NCBI GenBank assembly: GCA_035316885.1
Contig: DATHII010000256.1
Coordinates: forward strand, 1 to 18,768
From: DASRTE01 sp035316885
GTDB taxonomy: Bacteria; Actinomycetota; Actinomycetes; Jiangellales; Jiangellaceae
Length of the DNA: 18,768 bases
Reading direction: 5' to 3'
Shown: positions 7,130 through 17,409 of the stretch, one piece after another
Position numbering within the stretch: position 1 is the stretch's first letter
Layout: each line of letters opens with the position of its first letter
Translations under genes and position numbers: made by a program
Notes under the pieces: model-generated
Database searches by the model: none
What the model saw: the letters and a program-made list of their open reading frames with translations, nothing else
What the model was told of the DNA's origin: nothing

Positions 7130-7498
7130 CTAAAGCACCTCCGGGGCGAGCGAGATGATCCGCATGAATCTCTTCTCGCGCAGCTCGCGGCCGACGGGGC
7201 CGAAGATGCGCGTGCCACGCGGGTCGCCACCGTCCTTGATGATGACTGCAGCGTTCTCGTCGAAGCGGATGTAGGAACCGTCCGGCCGGCGGCGCTCCTT
7301 GGCGGTCCGGACGATGACGGCTCTGACGACCTCGCCCTTCTTCACGCCACCACCGGGGATGGCGTCCTTGACGGTCGCCACGATGACGTCGCCGATGCCG
7401 GCGTAGCGGCGCCCGGAACCGCCGAGAACGCGGATACAGAGCAGTTCCTTCGCACCCGTGTTGTCGGCGACGCGCAGCCGCGACTCCTGCTGGATCAT
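7130..7498 (-). CDS. rplN: 50S ribosomal protein L14
   Basis: 23S rRNA-binding protein at the subunit interface; it takes part in intersubunit bridges. The 122-aa product is full length with MIQQESRLRVADNTGAKELLCIRVLGG at the N-terminus, the basic segment VKKGEVVRAVIVRTAKERRRPDGSYIRFDENA and the C-terminal GPVGRELREKRFMRIISLAPEVL. AGGAG lies 8 nt before the ATG. A 58-bp gap follows rpsQ, conventionally the boundary between the S10 and spc blocks. I see only a weak hairpin there (7528-7543), no clear promoter. Confidence 0.97.
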   Translation of the reverse strand: MIQQESRLRVADNTGAKELLCIRVLGGSGRRYAGIGDVIVATVKDAIPGGGVKKGEVVRAVIVRTAKERRRPDGSYIRFDENAAVIIKDGGDPRGTRIFGPVGRELREKRFMRIISLAPEVL

Positions 7499-7556
7499 GT
7501 CGATGACTCCTGCTTGTCGCGCCGGTTCTCACCCGTGAGTGAGCCTGGCGGAACGA

Positions 7557-7874
7557 TCACTTGGCCTTCTCGAGGATCTCCACGACGCGCCACCGCTTGG
7601 TCGCCGAGAGTGGCCGGGTCTCCATCAAGAGGACGCGGTCGCCGGCAACGGCGGCGTTCTGCTCGTCGTGGGCCTTGAGCTTGCTGGTCCGACGGACGAC
7701 CTTGCCGTACAGCGGGTGCTTGAAACGGTCCTCGACGGCCACGACGACCGTCTTGTCCATCTTGTCGCTGACAACGAGGCCCTCACGGACCTTTCGGAAA
7801 CCGCGGCCCTGCTTGGTCGCCTCGGCCGGGGTGGTCTTCTCGGTCACGCTGGTGTCCTTGCTCGTGGTGGTCAT
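7557..7874 (-). CDS. rpsQ: 30S ribosomal protein S17
   Basis: Primary 16S rRNA-binding protein with an OB fold. The 105-aa product has a Thr/Lys/Glu-rich N-terminal extension of about 25 residues. The S17 core follows: GRGFRKVREGLVVSDKMDKTVVVAVEDRFKHPLYGKVVRRTSKLKAHDE, then GDRVLLMETRPLSATKRWRVVEILEKAK. The ATG at 7874 overlaps the rpmC stop (ATGA). The core is as long as in other bacteria, so only the N-terminus is extended. Confidence 0.96.
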   Translation of the reverse strand: MTTTSKDTSVTEKTTPAEATKQGRGFRKVREGLVVSDKMDKTVVVAVEDRFKHPLYGKVVRRTSKLKAHDEQNAAVAGDRVLLMETRPLSATKRWRVVEILEKAK

Positions 7875-8131
7875 GCGGCACCGCCCGCGGCCGCCCCGGT
7901 GTCCTCGACGATGGTGGTGATGCCGAGCTCGCGCTCCCGCATGATCGTGTAGATCCGCGCGATGTCGCGGCGAACGGCCTTGAGCCGGCCGTGGCTCTCG
8001 AGCTGGCCCGTGGCGGCCTGGAAGCGCAGGTTGAACAGCCCTTCCTTGGCCTTGTGGAGCTCTTCGAGGAGGTCGGCGTCTGTCATGGCGCGGAGCGCCG
8101 CAGAGGTGAGGTCCTTCGATCCGATGGCCAT
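7871..8131 (-). CDS. rpmC: 50S ribosomal protein L29
   Basis: Two-helix protein near the exit tunnel, where it helps form a docking site for nascent-chain factors. The 86-aa product contains the L29 core EELHKAKEGLFNLRFQAATGQLESHGRLKAVRRDIARIYTIMRERELG, followed by a short Ala/Gly-rich tail. ATG at 8131 gives MAIGSKDL and shares one base with the rplP stop. A GTG one codon upstream (8134) would give GTGA coupling instead and cannot be excluded. AGG lies about 9 nt before the ATG. Confidence 0.95.
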   Translation of the reverse strand: MAIGSKDLTSAALRAMTDADLLEELHKAKEGLFNLRFQAATGQLESHGRLKAVRRDIARIYTIMRERELGITTIVEDTGAAAGGAA

Positions 8132-8550
8132 CACAGTTCACCTGCCTCGCGCGTGACGATGCGGCACTTCATCGGCAGCTTGTGGATGGCGCGGGTCAAC
8201 GCCTCACGGGCCACCTTGTCGTTGGGGTAGGACAGTTCGAACATGACCCGACCGGGCCGGACGTTGGCGATCCACCACTCCGGCGAACCCTTGCCGGAGC
8301 CCATCCGGGTCTCGGCCGGCTTCTTGGTCAGCGGGCGGTCCGGGTAGATGTTGATCCAGACCTTGCCACCACGGCGGATGTGGCGGGTGATCGCGATACG
8401 GGCCGACTCGATCTGGCGGTTGGTGACATAGTGCCCCTCGACCGCCTGGATGCCGAACTCGCCGAACGCCAGCGACGTACCGCCCTTGGCGACGCCGCGC
8501 CGCCTCGGGTGGTGCTGCTTGCGGTGCTTGACCTTGCGCGGGATCAGCAT
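8131..8550 (-). CDS. rplP: 50S ribosomal protein L16
   Basis: Large-subunit protein near the A-site tRNA and peptidyl transferase centre. The 139-aa product starts MLIPRKVKHRKQHHPRRRGVAKGG and contains GIQAVEGHYVTNRQIESARIAITRHIRRGGKVWINIYPDRPLTKKPAETRMGSGKGSPEWWIANVRPGRVMFEL, the full L16 core. AGGAGG is placed 8 nt before the ATG at 8550, which lies 2 nt after the rpsC stop. Confidence 0.97.
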   Translation of the reverse strand: MLIPRKVKHRKQHHPRRRGVAKGGTSLAFGEFGIQAVEGHYVTNRQIESARIAITRHIRRGGKVWINIYPDRPLTKKPAETRMGSGKGSPEWWIANVRPGRVMFELSYPNDKVAREALTRAIHKLPMKCRIVTREAGEL

Positions 8551-8552
8551 GG

Positions 8553-9383
8553 TCAGGCCTCCTGCTCCGTGCCGGCGGGCTGGCTCGCCGCAGTCTCGGT
8601 CGCGGCGGCTCCGCCGTCGCCGGTGGCAGGGCCCGCCTCGACGCCGCGCGGCGTATCGCCGCGGGCCGGCCGGCGCCGCTCGGGCCGCCGACGCTGCTGC
8701 TGGACCCGGGCCTGGGCGGCCTGCGCCTCACGCTCGGCGCGCGAGCCGGCCACCTCGCCCTTGTAGATCCAGACCTTGACACCGATCCGCCCGAAGGTCG
8801 TCCGGGCCTCGTAGAAGCCGTAGTCGACGTCGGCCCGCAGGGTGTGCAGAGGAACACGCCCCTCGCGGTAGAACTCCGACCGGCTCATCTCGGCGCCGCC
8901 GAGGCGGCCCGAGCACTGCACCCGGATGCCCTTGGCGCCCGAGCGCATGGTGGTCTGGATCGACTTGCGCATCGCGCGGCGGAACGCCACGCGGGCCGAC
9001 AGCTGCTCGGCCACACCCTGTGCGACCAGTTGAGCGTCGATCTCGGGCTGCTTGACCTCGAGGATGTTGAGCTGCACCTGCTTGCCGGTCAGCTTCTCGA
9101 GCTCGGTGCGCAGCCGGTCGGCCTCGGCGCCACGGCGGCCGATGACGATGCCCGGCCGTGCGGTGTGGATGTCGACCCGGACGCGGTCACGCGTGCGCTC
9201 GATCTCGACCTTGGCGATGCCGGCCCGCTCCATGCCCTTGCTCATGAGCTTGCGGATCGCCACGTCCTCGGCGACGTAGTCGCGGTAGCGCTGGCCCGAC
9301 GTGGTGCTGTCGGCGAACCACCGGCTCTTGTGGTCGGTGGAGATGCCGAGCCGGAACCCGTGCGGGTTGATCTTCTGACCCAC
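8553..9383 (-). CDS. rpsC: 30S ribosomal protein S3
   Basis: Small-subunit head protein at the mRNA entry channel. The 276-aa product has a type II KH domain with the GxxG loop GRRG at residues 82-85. The C-terminal S3 domain follows, with RRAMRKSIQTTMRSGAKGIRVQCSGRLGGAEMSRSEFYREGRVPLHTLRADVDYGFYEA. After KVWIYKGE comes a 65-residue low-complexity tail (R/Q-rich, then A/G/T/E-rich), as often seen in actinobacteria. The GTG start at 9383 shares one base with the rplV stop (TAGTG), and AGGGAGGG lies upstream. Confidence 0.96.
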   Translation of the reverse strand: MGQKINPHGFRLGISTDHKSRWFADSTTSGQRYRDYVAEDVAIRKLMSKGMERAGIAKVEIERTRDRVRVDIHTARPGIVIGRRGAEADRLRTELEKLTGKQVQLNILEVKQPEIDAQLVAQGVAEQLSARVAFRRAMRKSIQTTMRSGAKGIRVQCSGRLGGAEMSRSEFYREGRVPLHTLRADVDYGFYEARTTFGRIGVKVWIYKGEVAGSRAEREAQAAQARVQQQRRRPERRRPARGDTPRGVEAGPATGDGGAAATETAASQPAGTEQEA

Positions 9384-9766
9384 TAGCGAGTCCCTCCCTT
9401 CGAACCTGCAGTGCGACGGACGCGCTGTTCCACGACCCTGTCCTCAATGACGATGGTGATGTGGCTCGTGCGCTTGGCGACCCGGTAGGCGCGGCCCTGC
9501 GCACGCGGCCGGAACCGCTTCATGGTCGGGCCCTCGTCGACATAGGCCTCGGCGACGTACAACGTCTCGGCCGACAGACCCTTGCTGTCCTCGGCGTTGG
9601 CCATGGCGCTCTCAAGCACCTTCCGCACCGGCTCCGCCGCGGCCTGCGGCGCGAACCGCAGGAGGGCGGACGCCTCGTCGGCCTTCATACCCCGGATGAC
9701 GTCCACCACGCGGCGCGCCTTCATGGGCGTGACGCGGACGTACCGCGCCTGGGCCCTGGCTTCCAT
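9383..9766 (-). CDS. rplV: 50S ribosomal protein L22
   Basis: 23S rRNA-binding protein whose long beta hairpin lines the exit tunnel, where macrolides bind. The 127-aa product has RYVRVTPMKARRVVDVIRG at the N-terminus and the hairpin segment RFRPRAQGRAYRVAKRTSHITIVIEDRVV near residues 84-112. It ends with a basic tail. GAGGGAG lies about 6 nt before the ATG at 9766. A 36-bp gap follows rpsS. Confidence 0.97.
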   Translation of the reverse strand: MEARAQARYVRVTPMKARRVVDVIRGMKADEASALLRFAPQAAAEPVRKVLESAMANAEDSKGLSAETLYVAEAYVDEGPTMKRFRPRAQGRAYRVAKRTSHITIVIEDRVVEQRVRRTAGSKGGTR

Positions 9767-9802
9767 CGTGACTCCCTCGATCTCGTCAGCTTCGTGGTGG
9801 AC

Positions 9803-10084
9803 TCACCGGCGACGGGCGCGCCGGTCGTCCTTCTCGTGGCCGCGGAAGGTCCGCGTCGGTGCGAACTCGCCCAGCTTGTGGCCGATCATCGCCTCGGTTA
9901 CGAAGACCGGGACGTGTTTGCGACCGTCATGGACGGCGATCGTGTGACCGATCATGTCCGGGACGATCATCGACCGGCGGGACCAGGTCTTGATCACGTG
10001 CTTGGTTCCCTTCGTGTTCTGCACCTCGACCTTCTTGGCCAGGTGCTCGTCCACAAAGGGACCCTTCTTGAGACTTCGCGGCAT
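9803..10084 (-). CDS. rpsS: 30S ribosomal protein S19
   Basis: Small-subunit head protein that contacts the A-site tRNA and forms intersubunit bridges with S13. The 93-aa product contains MPRSLKKGPFVDEHLAKKV, IKTWSRRSMIVPDMIGHTIAVHDGRKHVPVFVTEAMIGHKLGEFAPTRTFRGH and a basic C-terminus. This is the complete family sequence. The ATG at 10084 is 17 bp from the rplB stop. Confidence 0.97.
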   Translation of the reverse strand: MPRSLKKGPFVDEHLAKKVEVQNTKGTKHVIKTWSRRSMIVPDMIGHTIAVHDGRKHVPVFVTEAMIGHKLGEFAPTRTFRGHEKDDRRARRR

Positions 10085-10101
10085 GGTCTACCTGCTCCCG
10101 A

Positions 10102-10938
10102 TCAACGCTTCTTGCCGGTCTTGCGGCGGCGGACGATCTGGCGGTCGCTGGGCTTGCCCGCCCTGCGCGTGCGCCCTTCTGGGCGACCGTTCGGGTTGAC
10201 CGGGTGGCGACCACCCGAGGACTTGCCCTCACCGCCACCGTGCGGGTGGTCGACCGGGTTCATGGCCACGCCGCGGACGGACGGGCGCTTGCCCTTCCAC
10301 CGCATCCGGCCGGCCTTGCCCCAGTTGATGTTGGACTGCTCGGCGTTGCCGACCTCGCCGACCGTGGCGCGGCAGCGGACGTCGACGTTGCGGATCTCGC
10401 CCGATGGCATCCGCAGCTGAGCCCAGGTGCCCTCCTTGGCGACGAGCTGGACCCGCGTGCCGGCCGAGCGGGCGATCTTGGCGCCGCCACCGGGCCGGAG
10501 CTCGATGGCGTGCACGACCGTGCCGACCGGGATGTTGCGCAACGGCAGGTTGTTGCCCGCTTTGATGTCGGCTCGAGGGCCCGCCTCGACTGCGGCGCCC
10601 TGCACCAGCCGGGTAGGCGCCAGGATGTAGCGCTTCTCGCCGTCGGCGTAGTGCAGCAGCGCGATCCGGGCCGTCCGGTTGGGGTCGTACTCGATGTGCG
10701 CGACCTTGGCCGGTACACCGTCCTTGTCCGCCCGCCGAAAGTCGATCACGCGGTACTGACGCTTGTGGCCGCCCCCGTGGTGGCGCGTCGTGATCCGTCC
10801 CGCGTTGTTGCGGCCGCCCTTCCTCGGGAGCGGACGCACCAGTGACTTCTCCGGTTCGGAGCGGGTGATCTCGACGAAGTCGGCGACGCTGGCGCCACGC
10901 CGGCCCGGCGTCGTCGGCTTGTACTTGCGGAGTCCCAT
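10102..10938 (-). CDS. rplB: 50S ribosomal protein L2
   Basis: Core large-subunit protein required for subunit association and for building the peptidyl transferase centre. The 278-aa product is the usual length. It begins MGLRKYKPTTPGRRGASVADF and has RPLPRKGGRNNAGRITTRHHGGGHKRQYRVIDFRR. The conserved C-terminal motif is VAMNPVDHPHGGGEGKSSGGRHPVNPNG, which holds the histidine region implicated in peptidyl transferase centre function. AAGGA precedes the ATG. A 32-bp gap separates it from rplW. Confidence 0.97.
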   Translation of the reverse strand: MGLRKYKPTTPGRRGASVADFVEITRSEPEKSLVRPLPRKGGRNNAGRITTRHHGGGHKRQYRVIDFRRADKDGVPAKVAHIEYDPNRTARIALLHYADGEKRYILAPTRLVQGAAVEAGPRADIKAGNNLPLRNIPVGTVVHAIELRPGGGAKIARSAGTRVQLVAKEGTWAQLRMPSGEIRNVDVRCRATVGEVGNAEQSNINWGKAGRMRWKGKRPSVRGVAMNPVDHPHGGGEGKSSGGRHPVNPNGRPEGRTRRAGKPSDRQIVRRRKTGKKR

Positions 10939-10970
10939 GTCTGGTCAGTCCTTCGATGCTCTGGCGCCGG

Positions 10971-11276
10971 TCAGGAGACCGGGCCCCCGAAGATGTCGAT
11001 GCGCTGTCCCTCGGCGACGGTCACGATCGCGCGCTTGGTGTCCGGACGCCGGCCCATACCGAAGCGCGTGCGACGCTGCTTGCCCGCACGGTTGAGCGTG
11101 TTGACGCCCGTCACTGTCACGTTGAACACCTTCTCGACCGCGATCTTGATCTCGGTCTTGTTCGCGTCGGGCGCGACGACGAAGGTGTACTTGTTCTCGT
11201 CGAGCAGGCCGTAGCTCTTCTCGGAGACGATCGGGCCGCGCAGCACGTCGCGCGGATCCTTGTGGATCGCGCTCAC
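10971..11276 (-). CDS. rplW: 50S ribosomal protein L23
   Basis: Exit-tunnel protein that serves as docking site for trigger factor and the signal recognition particle. The 101-aa product has DPRDVLRGPIVSEKSYGLLDENKYTFVVAPDANKTEIKIAVEKVFNVTVTGVNTLN and the basic RRTRFGMGRRPDTKRAIVTV, all typical of L23. The start is GTG at 11276, overlapping the rplD stop by 4 nt (GTGA), so it is probably translated by coupling from the L4 gene with its long tail. Confidence 0.97.
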   Translation of the reverse strand: MSAIHKDPRDVLRGPIVSEKSYGLLDENKYTFVVAPDANKTEIKIAVEKVFNVTVTGVNTLNRAGKQRRTRFGMGRRPDTKRAIVTVAEGQRIDIFGGPVS

Positions 11277-12160
11277 TTGCTGTCCTCCTCGGTCGTCTTG
11301 GCTGTGGCCTTCGCCGTGGCCTTCTTCGCCGTGGCCTTCTTCGCCGTGGCCTTCTTCGCGGTCGCCTTCTTGGCCGGCGCCGCTGTGGTCTTCTTTGCCG
11401 TTGTCTTCGTTGCGGTGGCCCTCTTCGCCGTGGCCTTCTTCGCCGTGGCCTTCTTCGCCGGCGGTGTCGAGGCGGCCGTCGTCGCTGCGGGCTTCTCGGC
11501 AGTGGCCGTGTCGCCGCTACTCGGGGCTGCGACGGTGGCCTTACCGTCGAGGAACGCCTCGAGCGCGTCCTGCGTGAACACGATGTCGTCAGAGCAGAGA
11601 ACGTCGTAGGTGTTGAGCTGGTCGGCCACGATCAGGTGGACCTGCGGAACGTTGCGCAGGCTCTTGACCGTGAGCTGGTCGCCGCGGGCGGCGACCACCA
11701 GGACGTTGGAGCGCTCGGTGACGGTGGCGAGCGCGGCGAGGGCCGCCTTGGTGGATGGCGCGTCGCCCTCGACGAACCCGGCGACCACATGGACCCGGCC
11801 GTGCCTGGCCCGGTCGGACAGCGCGCCGCGGAGGGCCGCCGCCTTCATCTTCTTGGGCGTCCGCTGGGCGTAGTCGCGCGGCGTCGGCCCGTGCACGATG
11901 CCACCGCCGGTGAACTGCGGCGCTCGGTTCGAGCCTTGACGGGCCCGGCCGGTGCCCTTCTGGCGATACGGCTTGCGCCCGCCGCCGCGGACCTCGGCCC
12001 GGGTCTTCGTGCTGTGCGTGCCCTGGCGGCCAGCCGCGAGCTGTGCGACCACGACCTGGTGGATCAGCGGCACGTTGACCTGGACGTCGAAGATGTCGGC
12101 GGGCAACTCGACGCTGCCGGTCTTGCGACCCTTGGCGTTCTTCACGTCGATCTCGGTCAT
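11273..12160 (-). CDS. rplD: 50S ribosomal protein L4 with a 90-aa Lys/Ala-rich C-terminal extension
   Basis: 23S rRNA-binding assembly protein whose extended loop reaches the exit tunnel; in E. coli L4 also represses its own operon. Residues 1-205 are a complete L4 core: the loop TKTRAEVRGGGRKPYRQKGTGRARQGSNRAPQFTGGGIVHGPTPRDY, then a C-terminal Rossmann-like part ending DDIVFTQDALEAFL. Residues 206-295 are extra: first an A/T/P/S-rich linker, then PAKKATAKK-type repeats resembling histone H1 or HupB tails, ending in TEEDSK. The ATG at 12160 is 4 nt after rplC, and the stop overlaps rplW. The tail is in frame and uses the same GC-rich codons. Confidence 0.96.
   Translation of the reverse strand: MTEIDVKNAKGRKTGSVELPADIFDVQVNVPLIHQVVVAQLAAGRQGTHSTKTRAEVRGGGRKPYRQKGTGRARQGSNRAPQFTGGGIVHGPTPRDYAQRTPKKMKAAALRGALSDRARHGRVHVVAGFVEGDAPSTKAALAALATVTERSNVLVVAARGDQLTVKSLRNVPQVHLIVADQLNTYDVLCSDDIVFTQDALEAFLDGKATVAAPSSGDTATAEKPAATTAASTPPAKKATAKKATAKRATATKTTAKKTTAAPAKKATAKKATAKKATAKKATAKATAKTTEEDSK
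11316..11459 (-). repeat. 15-nt tandem repeats encoding KKATA units in the L4 tail
   Basis: Two clusters of three 15-nt units (plus-strand unit gtggccttcttcgcc) lie at 11316-11360 and 11415-11459. The units are identical or differ by one base. They encode five-residue KKATA steps in frame. The near-identity at DNA level, including synonymous positions, suggests recent expansion by slippage or unequal recombination. Confidence 0.85.
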
Positions 12161-12164
12161 GGCG

Positions 12165-12821
12165 TCAGGCCCCCTTGGCGGCGGTCTTGACGAGCACCAG
12201 CCCACCGGTCGGGCCGGGCACGGCGCCCTTGAGGAGCAGGAGGCCCTTCTCGGTGTCGACAGCGTGGACCGTGACGTTCTGAGCCGTGACCCGTTCGCCG
12301 CCCATCCGTCCAGGCATCCGCAGCCCCTTGAAGACCCGGCTGGGGGTCGAGGCGCCACCGATCGAACCCGGCTTGCGGTGGTTGCGATGCGCGCCGTGGC
12401 TGGCACCGACCCCGGAGAAGCCGTGCCGCTTCATGACACCGGCGAAACCCTTGCCCTTGCTGGTCCCGACGACGTCGACGACCTGCCCCGGCTCGAAGAT
12501 CTCGACCGTGATCTCCTGGCCCAGGGTGTACTCGGACGCCGCTGAGGTACGCAGTTCGACGGTGTGTCGGCGCGGTGTCACGCCGGCCTTGTCGAAATGG
12601 CCCTGCATGGGCTTCGTGACCTTGCGGGGGTTGGGTGCACCGAAGGCGATCTGCACGGCGTCGTAGCCGTCGGTCTGCGGGGTGCGGACCTGGGTTACGA
12701 CGCACGGGCCGGCTTTGACGACGGTAACCGGGACGATGCGGTTCTTGTCGTCCCACACCTGGGTCATGCCGAGCTTCTCGCCGAGCAAACCCTTCAGGGT
12801 CGCCAGAACTTGAGTACTCAT
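12165..12821 (-). CDS. rplC: 50S ribosomal protein L3
   Basis: Early-assembly 23S rRNA-binding protein that reaches toward the peptidyl transferase centre. The 218-aa product starts MSTQVLATLKGLLGEKLGMTQVWDD and carries GHFDKAGVTPRR at 74-85. The central loop is at about 124-172 (KGFAGVMKRHGFSGVGASHGAHRNHRKPGSIG), followed by RVFKGLRMPGRMGGERVT; all are typical of L3. ATG at 12821 was chosen because it gives the conserved N-terminus, 14 bp after rpsJ; longer upstream frames are shadows. Confidence 0.97.
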   Translation of the reverse strand: MSTQVLATLKGLLGEKLGMTQVWDDKNRIVPVTVVKAGPCVVTQVRTPQTDGYDAVQIAFGAPNPRKVTKPMQGHFDKAGVTPRRHTVELRTSAASEYTLGQEITVEIFEPGQVVDVVGTSKGKGFAGVMKRHGFSGVGASHGAHRNHRKPGSIGGASTPSRVFKGLRMPGRMGGERVTAQNVTVHAVDTEKGLLLLKGAVPGPTGGLVLVKTAAKGA

Positions 12822-12835
12822 CGCAGGTGCGTCCC

Positions 12836-13144
12836 CTACAACTTGATCTCGATGTCGACGCCCGCGGGCAGGTCGAGGCGCATGAGCGAGTCGACGGTCT
12901 TCGGCGTGGGGTCGATGATGTCGATGAGCCGTTTGTGCGTGCGCATCTCGAAATGCTCGCGACTGTCCTTGTACTTGTGCGGCGAACGGATGACGCAATA
13001 CACGTTCTTCTCGGTCGGCAGCGGCACCGGGCCCGCGACCTGCGCACCAGTACGCGTCACCGTGTCGACGATCTTGCGCGCCGACGAGTCGATTACCTCG
13101 TGGTCGTAGGCCTTGAGCCGGATGCGGATCTTCTGTCCCGCCAT
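12836..13144 (-). CDS. rpsJ: 30S ribosomal protein S10
   Basis: Small-subunit head protein; its free form (NusE) also takes part in transcription antitermination. The 102-aa product is complete: MAGQKIRIRLKAYDHEVIDSSARKIVDTVTRTGAQVAGPVPLPTEKNVYCVIRSPHKYKDSREHFEMRTHKRLIDI. The ATG at 13144 has AAGGA about 12 nt upstream. It is the first gene of the S10 block and follows a 364-bp region holding a terminator-like hairpin, a promoter and a structured leader. Confidence 0.98.
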   Translation of the reverse strand: MAGQKIRIRLKAYDHEVIDSSARKIVDTVTRTGAQVAGPVPLPTEKNVYCVIRSPHKYKDSREHFEMRTHKRLIDIIDPTPKTVDSLMRLDLPAGVDIEIKL

Positions 13145-13229
13145 GGCTGCGTGTCGTCCTTCTCTCGTACCGCTAGCGAACCGAAACCTGGCTGTCCTTG
13201 GTCGCCGACCGGCCGCGTGTGCGGGCCTC

Positions 13230-13253
13230 CGACCCCCGCGGTCGGGCGTGTCG
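13230..13253 (-). promoter_or_regulatory. S10-leader copy of a shared 24-nt hairpin element
   Basis: This 24-nt stretch (minus strand: begins CGACACGCCC, ends GGGGGTCG) is identical to 17877-17900 upstream of rpsL. It contains the inverted repeat ccgacc/ggtcgg (13229-13234 and 13240-13245, 5-nt loop). It lies 85 nt before the rpsJ start. Immediately downstream, 13211-13227 (ggccgcgtgtgcgggcc) can form a second hairpin with one bulge. Identity and structure are seen directly; a regulatory role is inferred. Confidence 0.6.
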
Positions 13254-13422
13254 CGCATGCAGGCCGTATTCAGGCGTGTGCGACGACTCGATCGGATGCG
13301 GAGAACTCGGATGGCCCGGCATGCCGCCGGACTTCGGGTGGAGGTCTCCGTATCGGGCGCAGACGCGGAGGGAGGTAACCCCGATCCACGCACCCCGGCG
13401 GCCTCCGCCGAGCAACCTGAAC

Positions 13423-13453
13423 AGTATGCCAGAGGCCTTGTGCCCCTGGCCAA
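13423..13453 (-). promoter_or_regulatory. Candidate promoter of the S10-spc block
   Basis: On the minus strand TTGGCC (13448-13453) is followed after 19 bp by CATACT (13423-13428), preceded by TGG as an extended -10. The predicted transcript start lies near 13416, giving a leader of about 270 nt before rpsJ. The -35 box and the spacer are imperfect; the extended -10 is the better part. The site lies between the tuf terminator-like hairpin and the leader. Confidence 0.45.
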
Positions 13454-13472
13454 TCGGGGACGCACCGTGGAA

Positions 13473-13492
13473 GGGCCGCGAGGAGGCGGCCC
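13473..13492 (-). terminator. GC-rich terminator-like hairpin after tuf
   Basis: Sixteen bases after the tuf stop, the arms gggccgc (13473-13479) and gcggccc (13486-13492) form a perfect 7-bp stem with a 6-nt loop. On the minus strand it is followed only by TTCC, so there is no true U tract, as is common for actinobacterial terminators. It would end or attenuate the str transcript before the S10 promoter. Confidence 0.6.
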
Positions 13493-13508
13493 CCGCCACG
13501 GACACGTC

Positions 13509-14705
<1,197 letters not shown>

Positions 14706-14788
14706 TGTGGGGTCCTCCTGTTGGGACGTTTCCTTGCCGTTGTCGGCCTGGCTGTTGGGGTGGGGCCGGTGGAGGGCCGGGAGCGACG

Positions 14789-16894
<2,106 letters not shown>

Positions 16895-16938
16895 GTGGTG
16901 CGTCGCTTCCTCAGTTCGTATCTGTGAACCGCCGGGAG

Positions 16939-17409
16939 TTACCAGCGGTAGTGGGCGAAGGCCTTGTTGGACTCGGCCATCTTGTGGGTGTCCTCGCGGC
17001 GCTTGACGCTTGCGCCGAGACCGTTGGAGGCGTCGAGGATCTCGTTCATCAGCCGTTCGGTCATCGTCTTCTCGCGACGGGCGCGCGAGTAACCGACCAG
17101 CCAGCGCAGGGCCAGGGTGGTGCTGCGGTTGGCACGCACCTCGACCGGGACCTGGTACGTGGCGCCACCGACGCGGCGGCTCTTGACCTCGAGAGTCGGC
17201 TTGACGTTGTCGAGCGCGCGCTTGAGCGTGACGACCGGGTCGGTGCCGGTCTTGTCCCGGCAACCCTCCAGGGCGCCGTGGACGATCGACTCGGCCACCG
17301 ACTTCTTGCCGTCGGAGAGGACCTTGTTGACCAGCTGGGTGACCAGCGGGGAGGTGTAGACCGGGTCGACGACCACCGGTCGCTTCGGGGCCGGGCCCTT
17401 GCGCGGCAT
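16939..17409 (-). CDS. rpsG: 30S ribosomal protein S7
   Basis: Primary assembly protein of the 30S head, near the E site; in E. coli it represses the str operon. The 156-aa product starts MPRKGPAPKRPVVVDPVYTSPLVTQLVNKVLSDGKKSVAESIV. It contains VGGATYQVPVEVRANRSTTLALRWLVGYSRARREKTMTERLMNEI and ends KREDTHKMAESNKAFAHYRW. The ATG at 17409 shares one base with the rpsL stop (TGATG), with AAGGAG 8 nt upstream inside rpsL. Confidence 0.98.
   Translation of the reverse strand: MPRKGPAPKRPVVVDPVYTSPLVTQLVNKVLSDGKKSVAESIVHGALEGCRDKTGTDPVVTLKRALDNVKPTLEVKSRRVGGATYQVPVEVRANRSTTLALRWLVGYSRARREKTMTERLMNEILDASNGLGASVKRREDTHKMAESNKAFAHYRW

Noticed and set aside
7499..7556. Promoter or leader before rplN
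   Set aside because: Only a 5-bp hairpin (7528-7543) and a normal Shine-Dalgarno are seen; too weak to call.
9461..10420. 319-codon plus-strand open frame opposite rplV, rpsS and rplB
   Set aside because: It spans three conserved genes on the other strand and has no family features.
11316..11459. CRISPR-like array
   Set aside because: The repeats are 15 nt, directly adjacent and in frame inside rplD, without spacers.
14706..14788. Separate promoter for tuf in the fusA-tuf gap
   Set aside because: No TANNNT with a suitable -35 is visible on the minus strand; only short ggcc palindromes are seen.
16895..17263. N-terminal extension of EF-G into rpsG
   Set aside because: The extension overlaps rpsG in another frame and has shadow composition; the conserved EF-G N-terminus starts at 16894.
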